From Thermomicrobiales bacterium (GTDB lineage Bacteria; Chloroflexota; Chloroflexia; Thermomicrobiales; CFX8): DNA of 46,950 nt. The stretch spans positions 1-46,950 of the forward strand of contig JAMLIA010000021.1 in assembly GCA_023954495.1 (NCBI GenBank), read 5' to 3'. Below are positions 15,457-24,273 of the stretch, in pieces. Position numbers and translations under genes: made by a program. How positions within the stretch are numbered: position 1 is the first letter of the stretch; each line of letters begins with the position of its first letter. The notes under the pieces were generated by a model. That model saw only the letters and a list, made by a program, of their open reading frames with translations, had not been told where the DNA came from and made no database searches.

Positions 15457-16541
15457 GCGTCGGCAGCCACCATTGTGCCCTCGCGTTCGGCAGTCAGGAG
15501 TGCCTTCTTGCGATCCACGCCCCAGCGGTAGCCGGAGAGCGTGCCGTCGCTGCGGACGACGCGGTGGCACGGCACGGTGATCGCGGTCGGGTTCTTTGCG
15601 CAGGCCTGTGCAACTGCGCGGACTGCCTTCGGCTCGCCGATCATGTCGGCGACCTCCGCATACGAGCGCGTGGTGCCGAGCGGGATCGTGCGCAGCGCTT
15701 CCCAGACGCGGCGCTGGAACGCGGTGCCGACGACGTCGACCGGCAGGTCGAGCGATTCGCGTTTGCCGGAGACGTGTTCGAGGACGCGAGCCATCCAGTC
15801 GCCAATGCGGGCGTCGTCGCGCTCGAGCTCGGCGGCGGGATACTCGTGATGCAGCGCCGCTTCGAGCGCGTCGTCGTCATCGCCGAGGTAGATCGCCGAG
15901 ACGCCGCGCTCGGTGGCACCGACCAGCAGGCGACCCAACGGACAATCGCGGATGCTCCACTGAATTTGCATGCCTCGCCCACCCCGCTGATACGCGCGGG
16001 GCGTCATGCCGAGCTGACCGGGCGCGCGCTCGTAGACGCGGCTGCTCGATCCGTAGCCGGCGTCGTAGAGGGCGGTCGTCACGTCGTCGCGCTCGCGCAG
16101 CTGCGACTTGAGGGTCTCCAATCGGCGCGCATCGGCCCAGGCGCGTGGTGACACACCGGCGACGCGGGTGAACGTGCGCTGCAGGTGGTGCGGGCTCAGC
16201 CCGACCGCCCTCCCCAACTCGGCCAGCGTCACCGTACGATCGAGGTTCTCGGTGAGGTAGGCGCAGGCACGCTCGACAATCGTCGCGGCTGGTGCGCGCT
16301 CGTCGCGCGGCTTGCAGCGCAGGCAGGCACGGAATCCGGCTGCCTCAGCCTCGTCTGGACCATCGAAGAAGGTCACATTGCGGCGATAGGGACGGCGCGA
16401 CGGGCAGGTCGGGCGGCAGTAAATGCCGGTCGTCTTGACGGCGACGATGAATGTGCCGTCGAACAGCGGATCACGATCCACCAGGGCCTGCCAGCGCGTT
16501 TCGTCAGTCATCACGATAGAGTTGGTTGTTGTCTGCGTCAT
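15453..16541 (-). CDS. ada: Bifunctional Ada: AraC-type regulator / O6-methylguanine-DNA methyltransferase
   Basis: A 362-residue protein in the full Ada layout. The N-terminal zinc domain takes methyl from phosphotriesters (CRPTCPSRRP and CLRCKP give the four Cys). An AraC helix-turn-helix region follows (LAELGRAVGLSPHHLQRTF). The C-terminal methyltransferase has the acceptor Cys in ITVPCHRVV and the helix-turn-helix motif RAVAQACAKNP. Once methylated it should activate its own operon. The second ATG (16541) is preferred because GGAGG lies eight bases before it and only two bases before the first ATG at 16547. It is followed by alkA with ATGA overlap and preceded by an MFS gene on the same strand. 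Confidence 0.95.
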   Translation of the reverse strand: MTQTTTNSIVMTDETRWQALVDRDPLFDGTFIVAVKTTGIYCRPTCPSRRPYRRNVTFFDGPDEAEAAGFRACLRCKPRDERAPAATIVERACAYLTENLDRTVTLAELGRAVGLSPHHLQRTFTRVAGVSPRAWADARRLETLKSQLRERDDVTTALYDAGYGSSSRVYERAPGQLGMTPRAYQRGGRGMQIQWSIRDCPLGRLLVGATERGVSAIYLGDDDDALEAALHHEYPAAELERDDARIGDWMARVLEHVSGKRESLDLPVDVVGTAFQRRVWEALRTIPLGTTRSYAEVADMIGEPKAVRAVAQACAKNPTAITVPCHRVVRSDGTLSGYRWGVDRKKALLTAEREGTMVAADA

Positions 16542-16617
16542 CTTCATTACCTCCGATCGTATCGTAGATCGGCGGTTCTGTCGTCGCTATCCGAAGGTTG
16601 CGCTCAGAGTCGAGCTG

Positions 16618-17850
16618 CTATTGCGTCGCCGGTACTGGCTCCGGACTGAGCGATTCCACGGGCATCGCCGCCATCTTCATTTCGGCATCGCGCACCAGCC
16701 CGATCGCAGCAACGGTTATGACAACCAGAATACCGCCAGCGACCGCGAAGGGTAGCAGTTGCGAGTGTTGATAGAGCACGGTGCCGAGGAAGGCGCTGAC
16801 CGCCGCTCCGGCTGTGCCGATCGTCGCGTAGGTGCCCTGAATGCGGCCCTGGATGCGCGGGTCGGCGACCGACGCAAGGTAGGCGTCCAGCGCCGGGACA
16901 GTGATCGTCGCGACCGCCCCCTCGATCATGCCCATAAACAGGATCAGCGGCACGACGTGAATCAGTCCGTAGCTGAGGATGAGCGCCGCGAGGACGAAGT
17001 TTCCAATCAGCAGCTTCCGCCAGCGAAGCCCACGGTCGGCCATGCGACCGCCAATCGGTGTGAACAGCATGAAGGCGACTGAATAGGTCGCGAACGACAG
17101 GCCGATCTCCATGTCGCTGGCACCGAGATCGTCCATATAGATCGACCAGACTCCGGCGAACATGCCCTCCAGAATGCGAGCGCCGAAGCCGAGCACGAAC
17201 GCGCCGATCAGCGCGCTGGTGAAGATCGCCGAAGCCGGTATCTTGACGGCGGCATGGTCGTACGGCTTTCGTCCACCGATGCCGCGTAGCCAGCCAATGG
17301 CGAAGACTGCGATGACCAGGTTCAGGACACCAGCGATGACGAAGAGCGGGCTGCGGCCCAGCGGCCCGGCCAGGAACCCACCGACCGGCGGTCCCAGCAG
17401 CATGCCGCCGCTGAAGGCGGCAAACATCCAGGCATAGGACTGGCCGCGCCGATGCACAGGCGTGACATCGGCGATCAGGGCTCGCAAGGCAGGCATGATC
17501 ATCGCGAGGCTGATGCCCTGCAGCACACGCAGTGCGATGAACGTCAGCGCCGAATCGGCGAAGACGAAACCGAACGACGCCAGCGCCTCGACTACGAAGC
17601 CGGCCGCGATTGGCGGCGTGCGGCCGATGCGGTCCGAGAGCGACCCGAACGGCAGTTGCAAGACCGTCTGCGCCACCAGGTAGCTGGAGGCCATGATCCC
17701 GATGGCGGACAGCGACACGCCGCGCTCGCGAGCGACAAGCGTCAGGAACGGAATGGTCAGGCCGAACGCGCCCCCGGCGAGGCCGGCGAGGATCAGAATC
17801 GCGCGCATTGCCGGGTCGCGCATCATCGCTGGCATCGGAATTCTGGACAT
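16618..17850 (-). CDS. Major facilitator superfamily transporter
   Basis: About 410 residues with twelve likely membrane helices in two halves. The loop 2-3 motif A is GSLSDRIGRTPP, repeated in weaker form as GGRMADRGLRWRK in the second half. The closest visible type is the drug/multidrug or sugar efflux group of MFS. The ATG at 17850 (MSRIPMPAMMRDP) is preferred over an upstream ATG at 17889. The gene lies 76 bases upstream of ada on the same strand and may be cotranscribed, and it diverges from the beta-lactamase-like gene. Substrate is not identifiable. Confidence 0.88.
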   Translation of the reverse strand: MSRIPMPAMMRDPAMRAILILAGLAGGAFGLTIPFLTLVARERGVSLSAIGIMASSYLVAQTVLQLPFGSLSDRIGRTPPIAAGFVVEALASFGFVFADSALTFIALRVLQGISLAMIMPALRALIADVTPVHRRGQSYAWMFAAFSGGMLLGPPVGGFLAGPLGRSPLFVIAGVLNLVIAVFAIGWLRGIGGRKPYDHAAVKIPASAIFTSALIGAFVLGFGARILEGMFAGVWSIYMDDLGASDMEIGLSFATYSVAFMLFTPIGGRMADRGLRWRKLLIGNFVLAALILSYGLIHVVPLILFMGMIEGAVATITVPALDAYLASVADPRIQGRIQGTYATIGTAGAAVSAFLGTVLYQHSQLLPFAVAGGILVVITVAAIGLVRDAEMKMAAMPVESLSPEPVPATQ

Positions 17851-17924
17851 ACTGGATCGTCTTTCTGGTGCGCACGTGCCGCAGTCCATCGATCGCCGGT
17901 GGTCGTGTCAATTCTCGCAACGAG

Positions 17925-17953
17925 TCGACACGTTCGCCAAACCGACCTATTAT
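17925..17953 (+). promoter_or_regulatory. Sigma70-type promoter for the beta-lactamase-like gene
   Basis: TCGACA (17925-17930) and TATTAT (17948-17953) each match the -35 and -10 consensus at five of six positions and are spaced by exactly 17 bases. The predicted transcript would start near 17960, about 55 bases before the ATG, whose ribosome-binding site GGAGGAG is at 18001-18007. Confidence 0.6.
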
Positions 17954-18015
17954 GCTCGCGCCGAATGAAGGTTCGATGACCCCGTCACGACCAATTTGAA
18001 GGAGGAGTCAGGCGT

Positions 18016-18834
18016 ATGGACGAACTCGTACAACGGCTGAACGCGATCTGCGACGACCAGCCGTACTGGACCGGCTGGTATCTCAAGGACCTGCGCACCG
18101 GCGCGGAAGCCAACCGCAACGGTGATACCGTCGTGCCGTCGGCCAGCACGCGCAAGATCGCGATTCTGATGACGGCGCTGAAACAAGTGAACGAGGGCAT
18201 TCTCAGCCTCGATCAACCGCTTGAGCTGACGACGAAGTATCAGTACACCAATTCCGGCGTGTATCAGCATCTGACTGCCCCGACGAAGATCCCGTTCCGC
18301 GATGCGCTGGTGCTGATGATCATCGTCTCCGACAACGTCTGCACAGGCACCGTCGCGGACACAGTCGGGCTGGACAAGATCAACGAGCTGAGCCATTCGA
18401 TCGGCATGGTCGGCACGACGCATCGCCATTCGATCCCGGACGGCATCGCCCGCGATCACGCCGTTGATGCGACCAACGCGACGACAGCCAACGACGTCGG
18501 CCTGATTCTCGATCGCATTCTGAAGGGCACGACCGACGCGGAAGCCGCCGCGACGATGGGCTGCACGCCCGAGCTGTGCCAGCTGGCGATGAACATCCTG
18601 AGCTGGCAGAAGTTGCGCCAGCGCCTGCCGGCCAAACTGCCACACGGCACCAAGGTCGCCCACAAGACCGGCACCGGCGCGCGGAACAACAACGACGCCG
18701 GCATCATCTTTGCCCCGGATGGCAGCCCGGCCTACATCCTGACCGTCTATACCGACGAGCGCCGTTCGTATGCTGACGCCCTGCAACTTCTCCGGCTTCG
18801 GCAACGCCGGCCAGACAGATCAGCGCGAAGATGA
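18016..18834 (+). CDS. Class A beta-lactamase-like serine hydrolase with disturbed C-terminus
   Basis: A penicillin-recognising serine hydrolase fold of 272 residues. Ser44-x-x-Lys47 (STRK), Ser105-Asp-Asn107 and Lys217-Thr-Gly219 are all present in order. The omega-loop ExxLN motif that supplies the deacylating Glu166 of true class A enzymes is not visible in the expected stretch (HRHSIPDGIARDHAVDATN). No signal peptide is seen, so it would be cytosolic. From about residue 255 the frame reads unlike the family. The other two frames instead give SGFGNAG and then QISAKMSRASCWDALIE, a normal class A ending, so one or two indels lie near 18783-18814. Lactam hydrolysis is doubtful. Confidence 0.85.
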   Translation: MDELVQRLNAICDDQPYWTGWYLKDLRTGAEANRNGDTVVPSASTRKIAILMTALKQVNEGILSLDQPLELTTKYQYTNSGVYQHLTAPTKIPFRDALVLMIIVSDNVCTGTVADTVGLDKINELSHSIGMVGTTHRHSIPDGIARDHAVDATNATTANDVGLILDRILKGTTDAEAAATMGCTPELCQLAMNILSWQKLRQRLPAKLPHGTKVAHKTGTGARNNNDAGIIFAPDGSPAYILTVYTDERRSYADALQLLRLRQRRPDRSARR

Positions 18835-18949
18835 GTCGCGCATCTTGCTGGGACGCGCTCATTGAGCCGGCGAGGGGAGTCAACGAGCGGCGGCCCTCAC
18901 CCCCCTGCCCTGTCCCAATCGCTATTTGGGGTTCACTCCAGGTCTCTAC

Positions 18950-18973
18950 CTTCTCTCCCGGACAGTTTGAGAA
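18950..18973 (+). repeat. Left terminal inverted repeat of the IS4-family element
   Basis: It begins CTTCTCTCCCGGACAGTTTG. It matches the reverse complement of 20156-20179 except at one position (G against C near its inner end). Confidence 0.9.
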
Positions 18974-19045
18974 AAGGGTCTGCTAGGAATCCAATGTGCT
19001 GAGTGACTGGTGTTGACCACAGCGCTCATCACGAAAGGACATCCC

Positions 19046-20161
19046 ATGCAGACCCGCCTCAAACTGTTGCACATCTGGACCATCCAACTCCACCAACTCC
19101 TGCCCGATCTGCGCGTGACCCGCGTCCGGGTCCTGGCCTTACTGACCCTCGGCCTGATCTGGGCGGAATCGACCACCTTGATCCGCATCGCGGCCGCGCT
19201 GCCCCTTGCCGTCCAGGATCTGTCAACCGAACGGCGTCTGCGCCGCTGGCTCGCCAATCGTCAGATGGTCGTTGCCCCCACCTGGCAGGTGTTGCTCGGT
19301 GCGTTGCTGGCCCGCCTCGGGCAACGTGACGTCACGCTGGTCTTTGATCCAACGCCCTACGACACCCGGCAGACACTGCTCGTCCTGGGGATCGTCGTCC
19401 ACCGGCGCGTGCTGCCCGTCGCCTGGCACATCGTGCCCGCGCAGACGACCTGGCCACAGTCGAACCAGCGCTATCTGCGCCGCTTGTGCAGTCGGGTCGC
19501 GGCCGTCATGCCGCCCGACACGACCGTCACTCTGCTGGTCGATCGCGGCCTGACCAGCGTGGCGATCATCGATCTGTGTCGGGATCTGGGATGGCACTAT
19601 GTCATGCGCCTGAGTGTCGATGCGCATCAGGGCGTCCATGTCCGACTAGCCGACGGCACCATCTGTCCGGCATGGGATCTGGTGGCCGGACGTGGGCAGC
19701 GTTGGCAGGGAACCGTCGCCGTCTTCCGGGATCACGGTTGGCGGGAGGCTGCGTTGACCATCGTCTGGCCGCACCGCTATCAGGCACCCTGGCTCCTGCT
19801 GTCCGATCGGGAGGCGGGTCCGGCACGGGTGGCGGAGTATCGGCGTCGGACGCAGGTCGAAGCGTTCTACGAGGACTGCAAATCGCGTGGCTGGCGGCTC
19901 GAAGGGAGTCGGGTGGGTGAGCGCAACCGTCTCAACCGGCTGCTACTGGCCGTCTTCCTGGCAGCCTGGTGGTGTCATCTGCTCGGGCAACAGGTGATTC
20001 GTGCTGGCAAGCGTCGCCAGTTCGATCGGGCCGATCGCCGCGATCTGAGCGTGGTGCGGCTGGGTCGCCGCTGGATGCGCGATCGGCTCGATCATCTCCT
20101 CCTCCCCGCGCTCCCCTTCCGCTTCCTTGCCGGACGCTGGGTCTGTCGATGGCAATTCTGA
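19046..20161 (+). CDS. IS4-family transposase
   Basis: A 371-residue DDE transposase that cuts and joins the element ends. Asp101 is in LVFDPTPYD, Asp166 in LLVDRGLTS and Glu272 in RRTQVEAFYEDCK. The family signature Y-x2-R-x3-E-x6-K is perfect (Tyr265, Arg268, Glu272, Lys279). The ATG at 19046 follows AAAGGA by seven bases. An in-frame start at 19010 has no such site. The frame is intact, so the element may still be active. Confidence 0.95.
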   Translation: MQTRLKLLHIWTIQLHQLLPDLRVTRVRVLALLTLGLIWAESTTLIRIAAALPLAVQDLSTERRLRRWLANRQMVVAPTWQVLLGALLARLGQRDVTLVFDPTPYDTRQTLLVLGIVVHRRVLPVAWHIVPAQTTWPQSNQRYLRRLCSRVAAVMPPDTTVTLLVDRGLTSVAIIDLCRDLGWHYVMRLSVDAHQGVHVRLADGTICPAWDLVAGRGQRWQGTVAVFRDHGWREAALTIVWPHRYQAPWLLLSDREAGPARVAEYRRRTQVEAFYEDCKSRGWRLEGSRVGERNRLNRLLLAVFLAAWWCHLLGQQVIRAGKRRQFDRADRRDLSVVRLGRRWMRDRLDHLLLPALPFRFLAGRWVCRWQF

Positions 20162-20179
20162 AACTGTCCGGGAGAGAAG
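20156..20179 (-). repeat. Right terminal inverted repeat of the IS4-family element
   Basis: The inverted copy of 18950-18973. The transposase TGA stop (20159-20161) lies inside it. Confidence 0.9.
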
Positions 20180-20191
20180 AGGGCCGCCCCG

Positions 20192-21823
20192 TCACCCCAG
20201 CCGTGCCACCACCCCTTCGTGCCCCCGCAACTCCACTTCTCCCCTATCAACCCGCCCGTCGCGGTCCATGCTGGTCGATAGCATGATCTTTGCATCGTGG
20301 AGGTCGGGTAGGTGAATGGCCGTTGGCTGGTCGATGAAGCTGAGCAGGATCAGGTAGCGGTCGTCGCCGGACGAGCGGCGGTAGGCGTAGACGCCGTCTG
20401 GTACGTCGTCGGCTGGCTGGTAGGTCCCGACGTTCAGTGCCGGGCTGGAGCGACGGATCTGTAGCAGCGTGCGGGTCAGGTGCAGTATCGAGCGCGGATC
20501 GGCCATCTGGGCGGCGACGTTGGTTGTGTCGAGGTCGGGTGCGAAGGGCAGCCACGGCTTGACACCGACCGGGCAGAAGCCGCCGTTCGGGCTTGCATCC
20601 CAGGACATCGGTGCACGCGCCGGGTCGCGGCTGAACTGCGCGTCGTTCATGCGGATGCCCCATGGGTCCTGCATGCGATCGGGCGGCACGATGGCGTCGC
20701 GCATGCCGAGCTCGTCGCCGTAGTAGAGCGTCGGCGTGCCGCGCAGCGTCAGGAGCAGCATCATCGCCACCCGCGCCTGAGCTGCGCCGATGCGTGACAC
20801 GATCCGTGGCTCGTCGTGGTTGCCCATGACGTAGTTCGGCCAGCCGCCAGTCGGGATCGCCGCCTCGATCGCATCGACAAGCGCGCGCACGGCGGCTGCG
20901 TTCCAGGGCGTGTTCAGCAGGCCGAAGTTGAACGGCAATTGCAGCTCGTCGAGCGCGTCGCCGTAGTAGCGCACCCAGCGCTGCAGATCGAAGATGTGCA
21001 GTTCGCCGATCGCCACGCGCGGACTGATCGCCTCGTACTCGTCCAGCACGGAGCGCATGGCGCGGACAGGCTCGTGGATGTCGTCCAGATCGAACTCGTA
21101 GATGTGCTGCTGGCGATCGAACTCCTCGCCGTGCGTGCGGTGGGTCGCCAGTGTGCCCTCGTGGGGCGGGTTGTCGCGCAGCTCAGGGTCCTTCATCAGG
21201 TTGTGGAGCGCATCGATCCGGAAGCCATCGACGCCGCGCTCCAGCCAGAAGCGCAGGACATTCAGCATGGCGTCGCGCACTTCCGGGTTGCGCCAGTTCA
21301 GATCCGGCTGTTCGGTCAGGAAGATGTGCAGGTAGTACTGGCCGGTCGCCTCGTCCCACGTCCACGTCGAGCCGCCGAACGGCCCGATCCAGTTGGTCGG
21401 CGGGGAGCCGTCTGGCCGCGCATCGGCCCAGATGAACCAGTCGCGCTTCGAGTTTGTGCGCGACGAGCGGGACTCGATGAACCACGGGTGCTGATCGGAG
21501 CAGTGGTTCGGTACGTAGTCGATGATGATCTGCATGCAGCGCGCGTGCGCCTCGCTGACCAGCTCATCGAACGTAGCGAGATCGCCGAAGAGCGGGTCGA
21601 CGTCGGTGTAGTTCGACACGTCGTAGCCGAAATCGGCCATCGGTGATGGGTAGAAGGGCGAGAGCCAGATCGCGTCGATGCCGAGCGTCTCGTGCAAGTA
21701 GTCGAGGCGCTGAACGACGCCGCGCAAATCGCCGACGCCATCGCCGTTGCTATCCTGGAAGCTGCGTGGATAGACCTGATAGACGACGCCAGTCTGCCAC
21801 CAATGTGGCTCGCCGTGTCTCAT
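20192..21823 (-). CDS. GH13 alpha-glucosidase (oligo-1,6-glucosidase-like)
   Basis: A 543-residue glycoside hydrolase family 13 enzyme that releases glucose from alpha-glucosides or transfers glucosyl groups in the cytoplasm. The catalytic nucleophile is in GFRIDALHNL, the acid/base in VAIGELHIFD and the stabilising Asp in VMGNHDEPR. The N-terminus WWQTGVVYQVYPRSFQDSNGDGVGDLRG is diagnostic of the oligo-1,6-glucosidase/alpha-glucosidase subfamily. The ATG at 21823 has AAAGGG nine bases upstream. An upstream in-frame TTG is not used. It follows the SIMPL-domain gene by 65 bases on the same strand. An IS element sits just beyond its stop codon. Confidence 0.93.
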   Translation of the reverse strand: MRHGEPHWWQTGVVYQVYPRSFQDSNGDGVGDLRGVVQRLDYLHETLGIDAIWLSPFYPSPMADFGYDVSNYTDVDPLFGDLATFDELVSEAHARCMQIIIDYVPNHCSDQHPWFIESRSSRTNSKRDWFIWADARPDGSPPTNWIGPFGGSTWTWDEATGQYYLHIFLTEQPDLNWRNPEVRDAMLNVLRFWLERGVDGFRIDALHNLMKDPELRDNPPHEGTLATHRTHGEEFDRQQHIYEFDLDDIHEPVRAMRSVLDEYEAISPRVAIGELHIFDLQRWVRYYGDALDELQLPFNFGLLNTPWNAAAVRALVDAIEAAIPTGGWPNYVMGNHDEPRIVSRIGAAQARVAMMLLLTLRGTPTLYYGDELGMRDAIVPPDRMQDPWGIRMNDAQFSRDPARAPMSWDASPNGGFCPVGVKPWLPFAPDLDTTNVAAQMADPRSILHLTRTLLQIRRSSPALNVGTYQPADDVPDGVYAYRRSSGDDRYLILLSFIDQPTAIHLPDLHDAKIMLSTSMDRDGRVDRGEVELRGHEGVVARLG

Positions 21824-21888
21824 CCGCTGGGACCCTTTCGCGCTCGCCAACCTTGTCGGTGTGATAGATGGCCTTTTGCGCTGACCGT

Positions 21889-22533
21889 CTAGCCCTGTTC
21901 GACCGCGTACGTGACAACGACCGACGCCTGGATCGCCATCTCGCCGGCGCTGACTTCCAGCTCAGGTGCGTCCGACATCGTGCGTGCCATCGCGTACGCC
22001 TTCATCGGGCGCTCGACTGGCTCGTAGGACAGGCCCGGCTCGGCGATGCTGATGATGACGCCGAGCCGGGCACCCAGCGCTGTGGCGTACGCGTCGGCGC
22101 GTGCCTGTGCATTCTGGGCGGCCAGCCGGCAGGCTTCGAGTCGGGCAGGATTGTCGAGCGCAATGCTCCAGTTCGGTCCCTGGATCGTCGCACCAGATCG
22201 CGCGACCGCGTCACTCATCAGCTTGCCGATCGGCGCGGGATCGTTCAGCCGCAGTTGGATGCGGTTGGTGGCGTCGTAGCCACGGTGAACCTGCTTGCGG
22301 GACGTTTCGTCCCACTCCGTTGCTTCGCTGACGGTCGCGCCGGTCGTCGTGCGGCGTTCTGGCGCGATGGCGAGATCGTCGAGAATCGCGTTGAGCTCTG
22401 TCGATCGCTCAGCAACGGTTGCCAGCGCGTTGGCTGCCGCTCTATCCCGATATCCGATGACGATGGTCAGCGTCACTTCGTCGGGTTGGGTGTAGGTGAC
22501 GGCTGTGCCGCGAACGATTACGGTTGCAGGCAT
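21889..22533 (-). CDS. SIMPL (DUF541) domain protein
   Basis: A 214-residue protein consisting of one SIMPL domain. Visible features are the opening VIVRGTAVTYTQPDEVTLTIVIGYRDR, the repeating AERSTELNAILDDL helix, GATVSEATEWDE, LEACRLAAQNAQARADAYATALGARLG and the closing IQASVVVTYAVE. Known members are exported or periplasmic, but no signal peptide is visible here. The function of the family is poorly defined. The ATG at 22533 has AAGGAA seven bases upstream. It is upstream of the alpha-glucosidase, possibly in the same transcript, and divergent from a small membrane protein. Confidence 0.85.
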   Translation of the reverse strand: MPATVIVRGTAVTYTQPDEVTLTIVIGYRDRAAANALATVAERSTELNAILDDLAIAPERRTTTGATVSEATEWDETSRKQVHRGYDATNRIQLRLNDPAPIGKLMSDAVARSGATIQGPNWSIALDNPARLEACRLAAQNAQARADAYATALGARLGVIISIAEPGLSYEPVERPMKAYAMARTMSDAPELEVSAGEMAIQASVVVTYAVEQG

Positions 22534-22684
22534 GTTGGGTTCCTTTCGCATTGGCTATCCACACCGCGTGTCTTGCGGAAGATCCTACGACTTCACCACG
22601 CTGTCATGTATCACAGGTACCGTTGGCTGCGGCTTGCGCGAGTGTCGCGTCAAGTCGATCTTCCAGGAAAGGATTACTGTCGTC

Positions 22685-23083
22685 GTGATCTCCCCAACGC
22701 ACCCACTTGCCCGCTGGTCGCGGATTGGCTTTGTCATTACGGCCTGGCTCTATGCTCTGGCGGTCGTTGGTCAGGTGTTTCTTGCAGGCATCAGTGTATT
22801 TGATGATCCTACGCGCTGGCCGGACCATGTTTCGTTCGGCCAGATGATTGGTTCACTGACCGTCCTGCTTGTGATCTTCGCCGTCCTTGGCCGTCTGCCC
22901 TGGCTGCTTGTTGGCCTCGCGTTTGTCGTATTCATGTTGTATGGCATGCAGTATCCATTCGCGCTGTCCGACATCGGTACGATGGCAGCGCTGCACGCTG
23001 TCAACGCGCTGGTCATGTTCTGGTTGACCGTGACGCTTGCCCAGCGCGCTCAGCCGCTCGCGTTCGGCTCAGCCCGCGCCTGA
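22685..23083 (+). CDS. Small four-helix membrane protein, DUF6220-like
   Basis: A protein of about 132 residues with four hydrophobic helices (IGFVITAWLYALAVVGQVFL, MIGSLTVLLVIFAVLG, LLVGLAFVVFMLYG, LHAVNALVMFWLTVTLAQRA). The first helix with QVFLAGISVF and the short loop with conserved-looking His resemble the DUF6220 family, seen widely in Chloroflexota and Actinobacteria. Function unknown. The GTG start is chosen because AAAGGA lies eleven bases before it. The upstream part of this open frame is not hydrophobic and lacks a start signal. The region between this gene and the divergent SIMPL gene is 150 bases. Confidence 0.7.
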   Translation: MISPTHPLARWSRIGFVITAWLYALAVVGQVFLAGISVFDDPTRWPDHVSFGQMIGSLTVLLVIFAVLGRLPWLLVGLAFVVFMLYGMQYPFALSDIGTMAALHAVNALVMFWLTVTLAQRAQPLAFGSARA

Positions 23084-23169
23084 CCTGAGCAGCGCCGGTC
23101 CATTGACAGCCGCCCTGCTCTCCTTCACGATGCATGTATCGAGCAACTGAATGGGAATGGAGCGCCCCG

Positions 23170-24273
23170 ATGCGGACGATCATGGCCGGTGTTCTCTACG
23201 AACCGAACCAGCCGATCCGTGTTGAGCAGGTCGACCTCGACGATCCGCGGGACAGCGAGGTACTCGTCCGGATCGCCGCCAGCGGCGTCTGCCGCAGTGA
23301 TCTGCACGCGATCAACGGCGAATGGCGCATGCCGCTGCCGATGGTGCTCGGGCACGAGGCGTCCGGTACGGTCGAGGCCGTCGGCCCCGGAGTGACTCGG
23401 GTCGCGCCGGGCGATCCGGTCATCCTCTCCTTTGCGCCGAACTGCGGCCAGTGTCGCTACTGCGTCGCCGGACAGCCGCATCTCTGCGAGACGATGCGCG
23501 GCTATCCAGCCGGAACGCTGCCGGGTGGCGGCACGCGTCTCTCCAGCGGCGGGCAGCCCGTCTATCATTTCGCCCGCACCGCCACGATGGCCGAGTATGC
23601 GGTCGTTCACGAGAGCGCGGCGATACCGATTCCGTCCGATGTCTCGCTGGAGATGGCAGCGTTGGTCGGCTGCTCGGTGACGACCGGAATCGGCGCGGTG
23701 ATCAATACTGCCGGTGTTGAGCCGGGCAGCACCGTCGCCGTCATCGGCTGCGGTGGCGTTGGGCTGAACATCGTCCAGGGTGCCAGGCTGGCGAACGCGT
23801 CCCAGATCATCGCGGTCGACATCAGCGAGCCGAAGCTGGAGCTGGCGCGACGATTTGGCGCGACCGATGATGTCGACGCCCGCGAAGCCGATCCGGTTCG
23901 GCGCATTCGTGAGCTGACCGGCGGTGGTGTCGACTACGCCTTCGAGGCGCTTGGGACCGGGCCGACCGTCAGGGTGGCGTTCGACTGCCTCCGCCCGGGC
24001 GGCACGGCGGTGGTTGCCGGCATGGCTCCAGATGGCGTCGTGGCCGAGATCGATGCCCGTATGATCGCCCTGACCGAGAAGAAGTTGAAGGGCAGCTTCT
24101 ACGGCTCGGCGCGCGTCTCGATTGACATGCCGCGCCTTCTGACGCTGGCCAAAGCCGGCAAGGTCGACCTCGAGAGCCTGGTGACCCGCCGCTATCCGCT
24201 CGACGAGATCAACGAAGCCTACGCCGCGCTCGACCGTGGCGATGCCGGCCGTGGCCTGATTGTGTTCGACTGA
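23170..24273 (+). CDS. Zinc-dependent alcohol dehydrogenase (MDR superfamily)
   Basis: A 367-residue medium-chain dehydrogenase oxidising a primary alcohol or aldehyde adduct with NAD. The catalytic zinc ligands are in SGVCRSDLH and LGHEASG. The structural zinc lobe holds four Cys (NCGQCRYCVAGQPHLC). The Rossmann motif is VIGCGGVGLNIVQGA. The pattern is closest to class III/formaldehyde-dehydrogenase-like and NDMA-dependent alcohol dehydrogenases. The ATG at 23170 gives the normal N-terminus, with TGGAG eight bases upstream. It is transcribed alone. A 350-base gene-free stretch with repeats follows. Confidence 0.92.
   Translation: MRTIMAGVLYEPNQPIRVEQVDLDDPRDSEVLVRIAASGVCRSDLHAINGEWRMPLPMVLGHEASGTVEAVGPGVTRVAPGDPVILSFAPNCGQCRYCVAGQPHLCETMRGYPAGTLPGGGTRLSSGGQPVYHFARTATMAEYAVVHESAAIPIPSDVSLEMAALVGCSVTTGIGAVINTAGVEPGSTVAVIGCGGVGLNIVQGARLANASQIIAVDISEPKLELARRFGATDDVDAREADPVRRIRELTGGGVDYAFEALGTGPTVRVAFDCLRPGGTAVVAGMAPDGVVAEIDARMIALTEKKLKGSFYGSARVSIDMPRLLTLAKAGKVDLESLVTRRYPLDEINEAYAALDRGDAGRGLIVFD

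Larger units (their letters stand above)
18950..20179 (+). mobile_element. IS4-family insertion sequence, complete
   Basis: A 1230-bp element bounded by 24-base terminal inverted repeats with one mismatch, containing a single intact transposase gene whose stop codon lies inside the right repeat. I cannot find a clear target duplication: the flanks read GGTCTCTA on the left and AGGGCCGC on the right. It landed between the 3' end of the beta-lactamase-like gene and the stop codon of the alpha-glucosidase gene, 12 bases from the latter, and interrupts neither. Confidence 0.9.

Noticed and set aside
16604-17920. A 438-residue minus-strand open frame overlapping the MFS gene in another frame
   Set aside because: It has no hydrophobic helices or family motif, while the alternative frame has twelve helices and motif A.
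18930-20200. A target-site duplication around the IS element
   Set aside because: Comparison of ten bases on each side gives no repeated sequence.
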